The position numbers and the translations under genes are program-made. From Indolivaga alginatilytica (GTDB lineage: Bacteria; Bacteroidota; Bacteroidia; Bacteroidales; Dysgonomonadaceae), in assembly GCF_003201355.1 (NCBI RefSeq), contig NZ_QICL01000001.1:496001-560000 (forward strand): a stretch of DNA of 64,000 bases, given 5' to 3'. The notes under the pieces were generated by a model that was given only the letters and a program-made list of their open reading frames with translations, searched no databases and was not told where the DNA came from. Of this stretch, positions 1-8,081 are shown piece by piece; positions within the stretch are counted from its first letter, which is position 1; each line of letters starts with the position of its first letter.

Positions 1-570
1 CGATATTTTACTGTTGCCTTTTTCATCTACAATCAAATCATTCTTTCCGAGGCGATATTTAGCTGTTCTTTCACCCGGTTCTATTGTACCTGCGGGTGAG
101 AAGAATACCCAGTCTAATTGCTTTTCGGGTAATAAATAATCGGTCAACACCTTAGCCAACGATTCTACTCCCGGTTTAATAGCATCGGGAATAACGCCCG
201 ATTGCAATACCGTTTTGCCCGGTGCAAACAACAAACTGCCTGCTCCGCCTACAATTTGCAAACGCGATACTCCGGCATTCTTTACAGCATCTATTATCGA
301 TCGGTATCCTTTAAGCGTATCATCATAAATATTAGGATTGCTCCATCCCGGATTGTATGCACTTATAACTGCATCGGCTCCTTTGACAACCTCTGCCAGC
401 TTTTTCGCATCGGTTACATCTGCTTTAATTAGCTGAAGATATTTGTTTTCGACCTTTACTTTTTCGGGATGACGTACAATCGCTTTTACAGCATATCCCC
501 TATCCAAAGCTTCCTTAAGAAGGGCTGATCCGACAAAGCCACTGGCTCCTATCAATACAATATTTTTCAT
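1..570 (-). CDS. NAD(P)-binding atypical SDR / NmrA-like oxidoreductase (C-terminus cut by window edge)
   Basis: The frame opens at ATG 570 and stays open to base 1, giving 190 residues; the C-terminus lies outside the window. The N-terminus reads MKNIVLIGASGFVGSAL, a Rossmann dinucleotide-binding start with the G-A-S-G-F-V-G glycine pattern at residues 8-14. It is followed by an R-H-P segment typical of NADP-preferring extended SDRs, then A-D-V-T and 'GADAVISAYNP'. This matches the atypical SDR group that includes NmrA-like and YwnB-type NAD(P)H-binding proteins, usually about 210 residues, so little is missing. The substrate cannot be told from sequence. No operon partner is visible. Confidence 0.8.
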   Translation of the reverse strand, partial: MKNIVLIGASGFVGSALLKEALDRGYAVKAIVRHPEKVKVENKYLQLIKADVTDAKKLAEVVKGADAVISAYNPGWSNPNIYDDTLKGYRSIIDAVKNAGVSRLQIVGGAGSLLFAPGKTVLQSGVIPDAIKPGVESLAKVLTDYLLPEKQLDWVFFSPAGTIEPGERTAKYRLGKNDLIVDEKGNSKIS

Positions 571-789
571 AATCAATACTTTTAAATAATACGAAATATT
601 TAGAGTCTGTTTAAATTATAACTAACCAAAATTATTTTACTTATCAAATCAATAAAAAGGTCTGATACCTTAATAATTTTATACAATGTTTCAATAGAAC
701 AACTCATGCCAAGAAATGGATAAAGCCTAACTTACTTTTAAACAAACCTTAACATTACAAAAACACCCTAAAACGAATACCCGATATAC

Positions 790-827
790 AAAAAAGAGTT
801 GACTTCTTCCCTCGAAGAAACCAACTG
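790..827 (-). terminator. Intrinsic terminator, distal copy
   Basis: Read on the minus strand, AGTTGG and CAACT arms enclose a second perfect TTCTTC/GAAGAA stem, followed by CTTTTTT. It lies downstream of the Dps-like gene that ends at 955 and behind the stronger hairpin at 877-915. Confidence 0.5.
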
Positions 828-876
828 TACGTAACTTAATAATAAAGCCTATCTATAATACCTCATCAACAGGCAT

Positions 877-915
877 AAAAAAACAATTGACCACCTCCTA
901 AAAGGCAGCCAACTG
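877..915 (-). terminator. Intrinsic terminator of the Dps-like gene
   Basis: On the minus strand a ten-pair stem (TTGGCTGCCT with AGGTGGTCAA, several G-U pairs) is followed by a run of seven T. It sits about 40 nt after the stop codon of the gene at 955-1368. Confidence 0.6.
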
Positions 916-954
916 TTTATAACTAAATAATCGAAACTTATATAGAGTCTTTTC

Positions 955-1368
955 TTATTGTAATCTTTTCAATCTGTAAAGCATTTGTTGAAGCGCTTCA
1001 TGATAATCATCAATAATTGCTTGTGTAAATGCTTCTGAGAAATATTCGCGAGCTTCTTCAACTACATCATAAAATCCACATGCATGGTTTACAATATCAG
1101 TTGGAATTTTAGTTTCCGGAATAACGATATTAACATCGCCGGCCATAGCGTATGTTGTTTCAACTAAACGGTCAGTAGCTTCAGTAAGATCTTCTAATGC
1201 CTGATCTAATGCAATGTGTTTAGCATAACTGCCAGCACCTGTTACATGCCAGTGATATAATTTAAGACTATTGTTGAAAGAAACAATTTTACCTAAAAAT
1301 GCACCTACTTCGGCAACAGAACCTTTAAGTCCTTTTGCTGCTTTTTGTTTTGCTGTTGCATTACTCAT
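955..1368 (-). CDS. Dps-like ferritin-fold protein (DUF5856-like)
   Basis: This 137-residue protein carries a Dps-like signature. H39-W40-x-V-x-G is followed by H51, D55 and a run of acidic residues (E59, D60, E63, D66, E70), echoing the LHWNV...H...D...E metal-site helix pair of the Dps/ferritin fold. The rest is predicted all-helical. The likely role is iron binding or oxidation, or mini-ferritin-type protection, in the cytosol. I recall the DUF5856 family name for Bacteroidota proteins of this kind but cannot confirm it here. It is monocistronic, with two hairpin terminators downstream. It is somewhat shorter than classical Dps (about 160-170 aa), so ferroxidase activity is an inference. 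Confidence 0.65.
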   Translation of the reverse strand: MSNATAKQKAAKGLKGSVAEVGAFLGKIVSFNNSLKLYHWHVTGAGSYAKHIALDQALEDLTEATDRLVETTYAMAGDVNIVIPETKIPTDIVNHACGFYDVVEEAREYFSEAFTQAIIDDYHEALQQMLYRLKRLQ

Positions 1369-1820
1369 AATTCTACTATTTTAATTTGTTTATATTTATT
1401 ACCTATAAAACGTTCTGAGAGGAGATTTGTTCAGAAAAAAAGCATATCATTTGTTAAATTTTCAATATCATTGATAGTAGAAAATGGCTCAAAGACTATA
1501 CCTCATTCACTCACAAATATTTATCGACGAACCTTTGAAAACACCTGAATTGGTAATAAAATTATACGATCTGTAAATAATGATTCCTCTCTTCTCCGAT
1601 GTAAGCAAAGTAATAAAATTCTTTTGAATTATCAAAATAAAACAGATAAAAGAACACCTTGTTTTTAAGTAAATCAACCTATTCAATCCTCTTTTAAACA
1701 CACGCTTATGTGAATTGAAATATTCATACTCTTTTAGTAAAATATAAAAACTTTTCACTCTCGAATTTGTTTAAAATGAATAATAACACAATATAAAATT
1801 ACGACCTAAATTATATTATT
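1369..1820. other. Intergenic region with no recognised gene
   Basis: These 450 nt separate two divergent genes. Short open frames on both strands give low-complexity, Phe/Ile-rich products without homology that I recognise, and I do not believe they are genes. The sequence is about 70 percent A+T. Both promoters presumably lie here, but I found no clear TAnnTTTG box. Confidence 0.5.
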
Positions 1821-2357
1821 ATGAAAACAATCTTATTTATATTAACCTCTATTACATTGGTTTTGACCGGATGTTCTACAACAAAAGACCCGGTGGCTTC
1901 TGCTGTTAATGATGCAGAACAACAAATGCGTTACGATATGGCTATAGAAGCTTTAAATAATCGTGAATTTGTACTCGAAGCCGATCGTATTACATTCAAA
2001 TACGGACAGAATGCGTTTGTCTCCCCCAACACCAACTTTATCTCCATGAGCGGCGATAAGGCAACTATTCAATTGGCCTTCAACTCACCATATGCGGGAC
2101 CTAATGGAATGGGAGGTATTACCGTAGACGGATCTGTTACTAATGTAAAAATGAAAACGGATAAGAAAGGAAATGTTACTTACAGCATGAATGTAATGGG
2201 TGCGGGCGTATCTGCAATCGTCTTTTTTAATATAACCGCCGGAACAAACCAATGCTCGGCAAGAGTAACTCCCAACTTTAATAGTCAGGTAATAACATTC
2301 ACAGGTTACATATACAGTAAAGAAGAATCAAACGTATATAAAGGGAGAGCATTGTAA
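1821..2357 (+). CDS. DUF4251 domain lipoprotein
   Basis: The 178-residue precursor has a hydrophobic signal and a lipobox L-T-G-C with Cys18, so it is an outer-membrane or periplasmic lipoprotein. The body fits the DUF4251 family: a helix with 'AIEALNNREFVLEAD', then 'NFISMSGDKATIQLAF', 'GPNGMGGITVDGSV', 'KKGNVTYS' and 'GVSAIVFFNIT', and a final beta-rich segment. The function of DUF4251 is unknown; it is common in gut and environmental Bacteroidales. It stands alone, followed after about 90 nt by an acetyltransferase with its own promoter. Confidence 0.8.
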   Translation: MKTILFILTSITLVLTGCSTTKDPVASAVNDAEQQMRYDMAIEALNNREFVLEADRITFKYGQNAFVSPNTNFISMSGDKATIQLAFNSPYAGPNGMGGITVDGSVTNVKMKTDKKGNVTYSMNVMGAGVSAIVFFNITAGTNQCSARVTPNFNSQVITFTGYIYSKEESNVYKGRAL

Positions 2358-2411
2358 GAGTCTGAATAAATTTATCGAAATATTTTTAACTACTTCATAT
2401 CGGATTTTTGC

Positions 2412-2419
2412 TATTTTTG
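2412..2419 (+). promoter_or_regulatory. Bacteroidota -7 promoter box (TATTTTTG)
   Basis: This is a TAnnTTTG match 26 nt before the ATG of the GNAT gene at 2445. A T-rich stretch lies upstream, but the -33 element is weak. Confidence 0.5.
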
Positions 2420-2444
2420 TCTCACCAACGAAAGAAAAGCCTTT

Positions 2445-2873
2445 ATGCCAATCAGAAAAGCCGAACTGAAAGATAGTCAAGCCATCAGAGACATGCTCGA
2501 CCAATTAGGGTATCCATTGACAAACGAATTCATCAAAGGGAAGCTTATGCTTTTGCTGAATAGTTCCGCTGATGAGATATATGTATATGAAGACAACAAT
2601 AAAGTTGTTGGATTTCTTACCCTTCATTTTACAGTACAGCTTGCTTTTGAACACAACTTTTGCGAAATCGGATATTTTGTAGTCGACAAGAATGTACGTA
2701 GCAAAGGTGTAGGCAAACAGTTAGAAGAAATGGCTTGTAAAGTTGCATTAGATAAAGACTGCGATCGTATAGAAGTATTCAGCTTAGACCACCGTACCGA
2801 TGCTCATCGCTTTTACGAACGTCAGGGATATAGCCATATTCAGAAAAAATTCGAGAAAATATTAGATAAATAA
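2445..2873 (+). CDS. GNAT family N-acetyltransferase
   Basis: This 142-residue protein has the full GNAT layout: an N-terminal 'IRKAELKDSQAIRDML' helix start, a central beta strand 'NNKVVGFLTL', then 'EIGYFVVDKNVRSKGVG' with the acetyl-CoA pyrophosphate loop R85-S-K-G-V-G90. The C-terminal 'VFSLDHRTDAHRFYERQGY' is the canonical motif B end, including the Tyr general acid region. It transfers an acetyl group from acetyl-CoA to an amine of unknown identity. A small membrane protein follows 21 nt downstream and is probably co-transcribed. Confidence 0.9.
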   Translation: MPIRKAELKDSQAIRDMLDQLGYPLTNEFIKGKLMLLLNSSADEIYVYEDNNKVVGFLTLHFTVQLAFEHNFCEIGYFVVDKNVRSKGVGKQLEEMACKVALDKDCDRIEVFSLDHRTDAHRFYERQGYSHIQKKFEKILDK

Positions 2874-2894
2874 TAATAAACAACACATTCTATC

Positions 2895-3125
2895 ATGGAA
2901 AACAACTTAAATGCGATGTACTTGATTTTGATAGTTTATGCTATTGCGTTTGCTCTTATCACTTTTGCAGGGGTGGTTGTAATTGTCATCGGTTTTGGAA
3001 AAGAGAAAAAGAATCTCAAACTGGCAGGTATAGTTATAACAGGCATAGGTTTTAAACTGTTAGTTATATTGGGATGCTTTGCTTTGTATATGAAATATAT
3101 AGCGTCACTAACCAGCAATCTGTAA
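2895..3125 (+). CDS. Small two-helix membrane protein, function unknown
   Basis: The protein is 76 residues long, with two strongly hydrophobic segments (about 8-33 and 43-70) split by a basic 'GKEKKNLK' loop. This predicts a two-pass inner-membrane protein with the loop in the cytosol. I do not recognise a family. It lies 21 nt after the GNAT gene on the same strand and converges on the patatin gene, with only 2 nt between the stop codons. Confidence 0.6.
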   Translation: MENNLNAMYLILIVYAIAFALITFAGVVVIVIGFGKEKKNLKLAGIVITGIGFKLLVILGCFALYMKYIASLTSNL

Positions 3126-3127
3126 AT

Positions 3128-3997
3128 TTAAATCTGCCGCCCTAAGAGTGAGCCGGCACACTCATACCCATGATCGTAAAAGTAGCTCAAAACATTGGTA
3201 TCCTTTTCGATCCTGTTGATAGTCATAGGCTCAATGGGTCGTACTACAATAGCTTTTCCCTCTCTTTCCAATTGTTCTACACGTGCTAATTGGTTATTGT
3301 ATATTTCATTTCGACGATTAATGGCATGACGCATTTCGGGATATTTCTTATAAAAGAATGACGGTAGTTTCAAACCATCCGTCTTTTTGCGATAACCTGC
3401 ATTGCGAGTCAATATCACTAACATTTTATCATATCCTTTCACCAAACACCTGTCTACAGGTATAGAATCGCACACACCGCCATCCAACATAGGAGTGCCA
3501 TCTACATAACATACGGGAGAGAACAGTGGCATACTGCTCGACGCCCTTAGAATTTGCAGAAGCCGGTCATGATCAGAATATTCTTCGAGATACTCGGCCT
3601 CCCCCGTCAGGCAACTGCTGACAATCATTTCGAAACAAATTCCTGCAGAAGCATATGCATCGAAATCAAAAGGGAGTATCCGATTCGGAAAATCATCAAA
3701 CAAGAGATCAAAATCGATGAGATTGCCCTTTCTCAGATAATGTTTAAAACCAATGTATTGAAATTTATCCAACAGTTCAATATTACTATATCGGGCTCTG
3801 CCACGCTGACCCGAAACATACGATGCTCCGTTACATGCACCTGCCGACACACCTACCACATAAGGAAAACGAATGTTATTATCCATCATCCAATCGAGCA
3901 CACCACAGGTAAAAACACCCCTCAATGCACCGCCCTCCAGTACAAGCCCCATGTTGCTTGTATCCAGTTTTACTGATTCTAATTCTTTTGTTTCCAT
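3128..3997 (-). CDS. Patatin-like phospholipase
   Basis: With the start at ATG 3997 it has 289 residues. The N-terminus shows the patatin oxyanion loop 'LVLEGGALRGVFTCGVLD', then the nucleophile elbow G-V-S-A-G at residues 49-53 (Ser51), and later the catalytic 'MLDGGVCDSIP' carrying the dyad Asp in D-G-G. This is a bacterial RssA-like patatin, an acyl hydrolase acting on lipids through a Ser-Asp dyad. An upstream GTG at 4012 overlaps the promoter box at 4012-4019, which favours the ATG. The C-terminal third contains a basic 'YRKKTDGLK' patch that could aid membrane binding. Confidence 0.9.
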   Translation of the reverse strand: METKELESVKLDTSNMGLVLEGGALRGVFTCGVLDWMMDNNIRFPYVVGVSAGACNGASYVSGQRGRARYSNIELLDKFQYIGFKHYLRKGNLIDFDLLFDDFPNRILPFDFDAYASAGICFEMIVSSCLTGEAEYLEEYSDHDRLLQILRASSSMPLFSPVCYVDGTPMLDGGVCDSIPVDRCLVKGYDKMLVILTRNAGYRKKTDGLKLPSFFYKKYPEMRHAINRRNEIYNNQLARVEQLEREGKAIVVRPIEPMTINRIEKDTNVLSYFYDHGYECAGSLLGRQI

Positions 3998-4011
3998 AGA
4001 GAGAATAATCA

Positions 4012-4019
4012 CAAAAATA
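4012..4019 (-). promoter_or_regulatory. Bacteroidota -7 promoter box (TATTTTTG) of the patatin gene
   Basis: The minus-strand sequence is TATTTTTG, a TAnnTTTG match whose expected start point (about 4005) lies just before ATG 3997. This helps to fix the patatin start. Confidence 0.5.
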
Positions 4020-4246
4020 CTAAATCCGTAGCGAAGCCGGCTAGCATTAACAGTATAAAATACACAATATGGATTTTATTTCATTTAAAATAACACTATT
4101 TGAAGGCATACTAAGTAAGCTTCAAAAAACACAGATACGTATTATTTTATTCTGTATCTTTAGTAATTCGAACATCAGTTTTAAGTAATGCAAAATGTAG
4201 CAATAGAAAGGTTATAGACCTTTATGAACTTAATTTTAGACAAATT

Positions 4247-5038
4247 ATGAATATAGATTTGACAAACAAAAAGGCATTGGTTTGCGGAGGCTCCGAAGGT
4301 ATCGGTTTTGCATCCGCCATACTACTGGCAGAGTCGGGAGCTTCGGTTACGTTATTAGCCCGCAACAAACAATCTTTAGAGCAGGCTTATAATCGGTTAG
4401 CCAAGCTAAACGCATCTCAGAAGCATAGTTATGTTGTAGCCGATCTTTCAGATCCGACTGCTTCGGCACATACAATTGCAGAATATATAGAGAAAAACGG
4501 CAACTTCGATATCCTCATCAATAATTCGGGAGGCCCCTCACCTGCGCCACTTCTGGATGAAAAGCCCGAAAAGCTATTGGCAACCTTCAATCAGCATATA
4601 ATAACGGCACAGCTTTTTGCACAAATAATAGTACCTCACATGAAGGCTCGGAAATGGGGACGTATCATAAATATAATATCCACCTCCATCAAAACTCCCA
4701 TCCCCTCACTGGGAGTATCCAACACCATACGCGGAGCAATGGCATCGTGGAGCAAAACAATGGCAGGAGAACTCGCCCCCGATGGTATCACCGTCAACAA
4801 CATACTACCCGGAAGTACCGATACGGGACGTATTGCATCCATTATAAGTGCCGATGCCCAAAAAACGGGCAAAAGTGAAGCCGAAGTCAGAGCCATACGC
4901 GAAGCACAGATTCCGATGAAACGCATAGGTCGCCCCGAAGAAGTAGCAGCAGGAGTTCTCTTTCTGGCTTCCGTAGAAGCATCCTATATCACAGGTATCA
5001 ATCTGCCTGTAGACGGGGGAAGCACACCCTGTTTATAA
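4247..5038 (+). CDS. SDR family oxidoreductase with atypical active site (BKR-like)
   Basis: This 263-residue classical-length SDR has the cofactor loop C-G-G-S-E-G-I-G (13-20), A-D-L (65-67), N-N-S-G-G (92-96) and a C-terminal 'GVLFLASVEASYITGINLPVDGG'. Cofactor and fold are therefore clear. The catalytic Tyr-x3-Lys is not: after the Ser region at 145-147 the expected segment reads S-L-G-V-S-N-T-I-R (154-162), with Ser where Tyr should be and Arg where Lys should be. I know this variant from a 3-oxoacyl-ACP-reductase-like SDR subgroup lacking the full tetrad. It may catalyse by another residue or bind only. Confidence 0.85.
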   Translation: MNIDLTNKKALVCGGSEGIGFASAILLAESGASVTLLARNKQSLEQAYNRLAKLNASQKHSYVVADLSDPTASAHTIAEYIEKNGNFDILINNSGGPSPAPLLDEKPEKLLATFNQHIITAQLFAQIIVPHMKARKWGRIINIISTSIKTPIPSLGVSNTIRGAMASWSKTMAGELAPDGITVNNILPGSTDTGRIASIISADAQKTGKSEAEVRAIREAQIPMKRIGRPEEVAAGVLFLASVEASYITGINLPVDGGSTPCL

Positions 5039-5136
5039 TAATTTCAGAAAAAAATCGGAGGAAACAATTCAACACAAAGAATATATATTCCTTTTTTTGT
5101 ATCTTTACAACAATGATGTTTCAATAATTACAAATT

Positions 5137-5262
5137 ATGGATAAAAAAACAGCTCTATTACTCGTTTCGGTAGCAGTTGCGGCAAGTTCGGCTGCACTGG
5201 TAGTATATGCCTTGAAAAAGAAACAAGCAAATAAAAAGAAAATAGCCATTCATTTCATTTAA
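5137..5262 (+). CDS. Very small membrane protein (41 aa)
   Basis: ATG 5137 opens a 41-residue frame: a short Lys-rich start, one hydrophobic helix 'ALLLVSVAVAASSAALVVYAL', then a strongly basic tail (KKKQANKKKIA). This is a typical single-pass small membrane protein with the charged tail in the cytosol. A GTATCTTTAC promoter-like box lies about 35 nt upstream, and a strong terminator follows at 5382-5416. I cannot name a family. The clean start, helix and transcription signals make it more likely real than random. Confidence 0.5.
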   Translation: MDKKTALLLVSVAVAASSAALVVYALKKKQANKKKIAIHFI

Positions 5263-5381
5263 GTATAGTGAAACATGAAGCTTCAAACGATTAAATCGAC
5301 GGAGTTTTAACAACACACTTACCTAAACAGGAAAAGGGTACAATACCTGAAGTATTCCCTTTATAAAAATGTATAAAATAC

Positions 5382-5416
5382 AACCCTGTCTCTTTTCAGT
5401 TAAGAGACAGGGTTTT
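5382..5416. terminator. Strong bidirectional intrinsic terminator
   Basis: The arms AACCCTGTCTCTT and AAGAGACAGGGTT form a perfect 13-bp stem flanked by T-rich sequence. It separates the small-protein gene (+) from the convergent CPBP gene (-). Confidence 0.85.
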
Positions 5417-5449
5417 TCATTGCCTGAAAGTTATATCGGTTAGAGAAAG

Positions 5450-6199
5450 TTACAGCATAATATACATTACAACATGAGCCATCAGGTGAGCACACATGGC
5501 ACATTCAAGCCCCCATTTCATATACATATATCCAAAAACAATTCCGGCCACACTGTTAGCCAATAAGATATAAATATAAAGCCAAATAGTAGGATCGGGA
5601 ATAAATGTCAGCAAAGCCGGAAAATGACCAAGCCCGAAGAGCAAAGCTGAAACAATATTCGCGACCCAAAACATCCACCCATTCACACCCTTCATCGCTT
5701 TGGATAATAACCATACAAGGAGAGACATTAAACCGAACCGCATCATGATTTCTTCAACCAATCCCCCATACAACAGCTTCGTAATCATGCTAAATTCGCC
5801 ACTCTGAGGCAGGTTCAAATATTCAGAAGGTAGTAAAGGTGTAAAGATAGAGTTGACGACAACAATAAGTAACCCTGCAATAACACCTCCGGTTACTCCC
5901 CACACAAAAACAGACCGATAGCTATACACAACATCCTCCCGTATTTTCAACATCCTTTCGAACAGAGGAACTCTTAATCCTACTTTGTCATAAACCAAAC
6001 TGCCCAAGAAGGCGGCAGCAGTAACTATCATAAATGGGTTGACAAGCAACATGAATTTCAGAATCAGCGGATCAATATCCTTTAATTGTGCAACAGCCTC
6101 TTTATCAGGCAATGGTAAATCTGATAATAATAATGATACCACTCCCAACAAACCAATGAGGGAAAGACACAGCCAGAGCTTCAACTTATTTTTATTCAT
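5450..6199 (-). CDS. CPBP family intramembrane glutamic endopeptidase
   Basis: This 249-residue multi-pass membrane protein has the diagnostic CPBP (Abi/CAAX-like) motif E149-E150-x-x-x-R154 in 'GLVEEIMMRFGL'. A second motif 'FGLGHFPALL' follows (F-x3-H), and a third region 'ANSVAGIVFGYMYMKWGLECAMCAHLMAHV' supplies the further His. These residues form the glutamyl protease site of Rce1-type enzymes. Roles in this family include prenyl-protein processing, bacteriocin self-immunity and stress. It is the last gene of an operon with a YIP1-like protein (2 nt upstream) and a DUF2089 regulator. Confidence 0.88.
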   Translation of the reverse strand: MNKNKLKLWLCLSLIGLLGVVSLLLSDLPLPDKEAVAQLKDIDPLILKFMLLVNPFMIVTAAAFLGSLVYDKVGLRVPLFERMLKIREDVVYSYRSVFVWGVTGGVIAGLLIVVVNSIFTPLLPSEYLNLPQSGEFSMITKLLYGGLVEEIMMRFGLMSLLVWLLSKAMKGVNGWMFWVANIVSALLFGLGHFPALLTFIPDPTIWLYIYILLANSVAGIVFGYMYMKWGLECAMCAHLMAHVVMYIML

Positions 6200-6201
6200 A
6201 A

Positions 6202-6837
6202 CTATTCTAAAATTGGGAAACCTGAACCGAAAGAATGCTTCATTATCTGATAAACAACAATAGTTGTAATAGTTTCAGATAACAACAAAGCCACAATAAA
6301 ACCAAGGATACTTTTAGTCCCCTTTACATTGCAGGAGATTGAAAAAGCTTTATATGCCAACACTATAAACCAAATGGAAGCAACGATAGAAACAAAAAGA
6401 AAGAGAAAGAATAATGCCCACTCTACACCGTTTACTTCTCCAAAATTCTTTATAAATAGACCCTGTATAATTTTTGTAGATCCGGTATATACACCCGGAA
6501 TCAAGGCAATTAACGACATTAAAAGTAATGGCGCATGAGATAAGGTTATTGTACCTGCCACATCTATAAAACGGATAGATGATGTGGTGAGTACACGCCC
6601 TGCAATATATAACGCAACAATAAATATAGCCAAAGCAACAGAGGGTAGAAGGAAAGCTAAGTTCAAACTTATCTTAGTCGAAAAGGAAGAATGAACCAAG
6701 CCATCAAAAATCATATTGCCACAATAAGCCACCAATATAGAGATTACAAATACAACCAATCCTATAACCAGAGCCTTACTGCCTGCAATACGTACAAAGG
6801 GATTAATCAACAACGAAAGGGTTTCTTTATTTTTCAT
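6202..6837 (-). CDS. YIP1-like multi-pass membrane protein
   Basis: With the ATG at 6837 it has 211 residues and about five hydrophobic segments. A sequence typical of bacterial YIP1-domain proteins, 'AGRVLTTSSIRFIDVAGTITLSHAPLLL', lies near the middle and is followed by helices and a C-terminal 'GTKSILGFIVALLLSETI'. The alternative TTG at 6855 lies deeper inside the upstream gene and is less likely. The start overlaps the 3' end of the DUF2089 gene by 11 nt and the stop is 2 nt from the CPBP gene, so the three are translationally linked. Its role is unknown. Confidence 0.7.
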   Translation of the reverse strand: MKNKETLSLLINPFVRIAGSKALVIGLVVFVISILVAYCGNMIFDGLVHSSFSTKISLNLAFLLPSVALAIFIVALYIAGRVLTTSSIRFIDVAGTITLSHAPLLLMSLIALIPGVYTGSTKIIQGLFIKNFGEVNGVEWALFFLFLFVSIVASIWFIVLAYKAFSISCNVKGTKSILGFIVALLLSETITTIVVYQIMKHSFGSGFPILE

Positions 6838-7093
6838 ACTGTTTAATTTTTTCAATTACTTCATCCAATAAATTGCGTACAGTCGGATAACTCAGGTTCA
6901 AGTCTTTAGCCATGTCTTTCAAGCTTCCGCTATTCTTCATAAACTTCAAAATAAATTCTTGATCTTCGGCGGAAAGGCGAGCCAATAGGGGCAGATCATA
7001 CAACCCTATAACCTCAGTATCGCAATTCTCACATTTAAGGCTTTTTACTTTTAATTGTGCTTGACAACTCGGACAATGGCATGGCAATTTCAT
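6827..7093 (-). CDS. DUF2089 family zinc-ribbon/HTH regulator
   Basis: This 88-residue protein begins with a zinc ribbon, C-x2-C (CPSC) and a second C-x2-C (CENC). The C-terminal half reads 'LSAEDQEFILKFMKNSGSLKDMAKDLNLSYPTVRNLLDEVI', a sigma-like helix-turn-helix. This is the DUF2089 layout and suggests DNA binding. It is the first gene of the operon with the YIP1-like and CPBP proteins, so it may control them. It is preceded by about 90 nt of very AT-rich sequence. Confidence 0.88.
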   Translation of the reverse strand: MKLPCHCPSCQAQLKVKSLKCENCDTEVIGLYDLPLLARLSAEDQEFILKFMKNSGSLKDMAKDLNLSYPTVRNLLDEVIEKIKQYEK

Positions 7094-7285
7094 AATCTTT
7101 CATTTTTATTCCACAAACATAATAAATGTTTGAATATTATCAACATTAAAATAAATATAATTAAATAATTATTCAATTTTATTAAACAAAACTACAACTT
7201 ATATATACTGAATAATCATTAATTTTCACTAGAAATAGTTGGGGAGATAAACCTCGATTTGTTTTTTTGTATCTTTGAGCCGATT

Positions 7286-7408
7286 TAGGTCTAAGATATT
7301 TTATAGCTTTGGTATAGTGCAAACCTATATGTTCATCCATAGAGGACAGACACATAGGTCTTCCCTTATAAATTGAAACATGGCAATATAAATATCTCAC
7401 ATAACTTA
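7286..7408 (+). repeat. Degenerate copy of the modular intergenic element, core B
   Basis: The left end TTAGGTCTAAGA, the core with CCTATATG...ACACATAGGTCT and the right end ATAACTTA match the better copies at 25246-25362 and 59062-59182, but with many changes. It forms the leader of the DUF4230 gene, downstream of a TATCTTTG box at 7270-7277. Confidence 0.6.
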
Positions 7409-7409
7409 T

Positions 7410-8048
7410 ATGAACAAACGTTTTTTTATGAATAAAAAGCAGATTCCTTTAATACTACTTATTATATTATTAGGTCTTATTGCTCTCATCGTATATCTTC
7501 TCAAATCGGAGACGAAAACAGAAGAACGCACCATTGTATCTCATGCAATTGTAGTGCAGCAGATAGAGGAAATGGGCAAACTGGAAGTTGTGAAATACAA
7601 CATTCAGGATATGATGGAATATGAAAAGGTGAGGAAATGGCTTCCCAACTCCACAGCAACATTAAAAATTGTAGGCGAAGTGATAGGATGCGTGGACCTC
7701 ACTCTGATAGGCGAAAACGATATCGTAACGAAAGACGACTCGGTAAGCCTTATGTTACCTATGCCCGAAATATGCCATTACAAAATAGACCATTCCCGCT
7801 CGCGTATATATAATGTGGAGTACGGTTTGTGGGAGACAGCCGAAGTCATGGAGGACGCTTATAAAAAAGCAGAAGAACAAATCTATCAGCAAGCCCAAAG
7901 TATGGGTATCGAAAAAGAAAGCCGCGAGAATACAATAAAGGTACTGACGCCGATACTCAGAGGAATGGGTTTTACCAAAATATACATCGGATTTAAATCG
8001 TCCGACAGTCGTTCCAATTCCGAGCAATCGGGAATAAAACTAAACTAA
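7410..8048 (+). CDS. DUF4230 domain protein, single-pass membrane anchored
   Basis: The protein has 212 residues. An N-terminal helix (about 13-30, 'IPLILLIILLGLIALIVYLL') anchors it to the inner membrane, with the rest probably periplasmic. The body has the DUF4230 pattern: 'KLEVVKYNIQDMMEYE', 'TATLKIVGEVIGCVDLTLI', 'VSLMLPMPEICHYKIDHSRSRIYNVEYG' and a helical 'AYKKAEEQI' tail. The function of the family is not known. A second in-frame ATG at 7428 is an equally good start. It is followed after 33 nt by the PAP2 gene on the same strand. Confidence 0.8.
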   Translation: MNKRFFMNKKQIPLILLIILLGLIALIVYLLKSETKTEERTIVSHAIVVQQIEEMGKLEVVKYNIQDMMEYEKVRKWLPNSTATLKIVGEVIGCVDLTLIGENDIVTKDDSVSLMLPMPEICHYKIDHSRSRIYNVEYGLWETAEVMEDAYKKAEEQIYQQAQSMGIEKESRENTIKVLTPILRGMGFTKIYIGFKSSDSRSNSEQSGIKLN

Positions 8049-8081
8049 GGTTCCAGACCTCAAATAAGCTTAGTCCGATAC

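Noticed and set aside
1345-1758. Two short open frames on opposite strands in the first large gap
   Set aside because: Their products are random-looking, one overlaps the Dps-like gene, and no promoter or start signal supports them.
7182-7400. 72-residue minus-strand open frame upstream of the DUF4230 gene
   Set aside because: It spans a degenerate intergenic repeat, with no start context and no family similarity.
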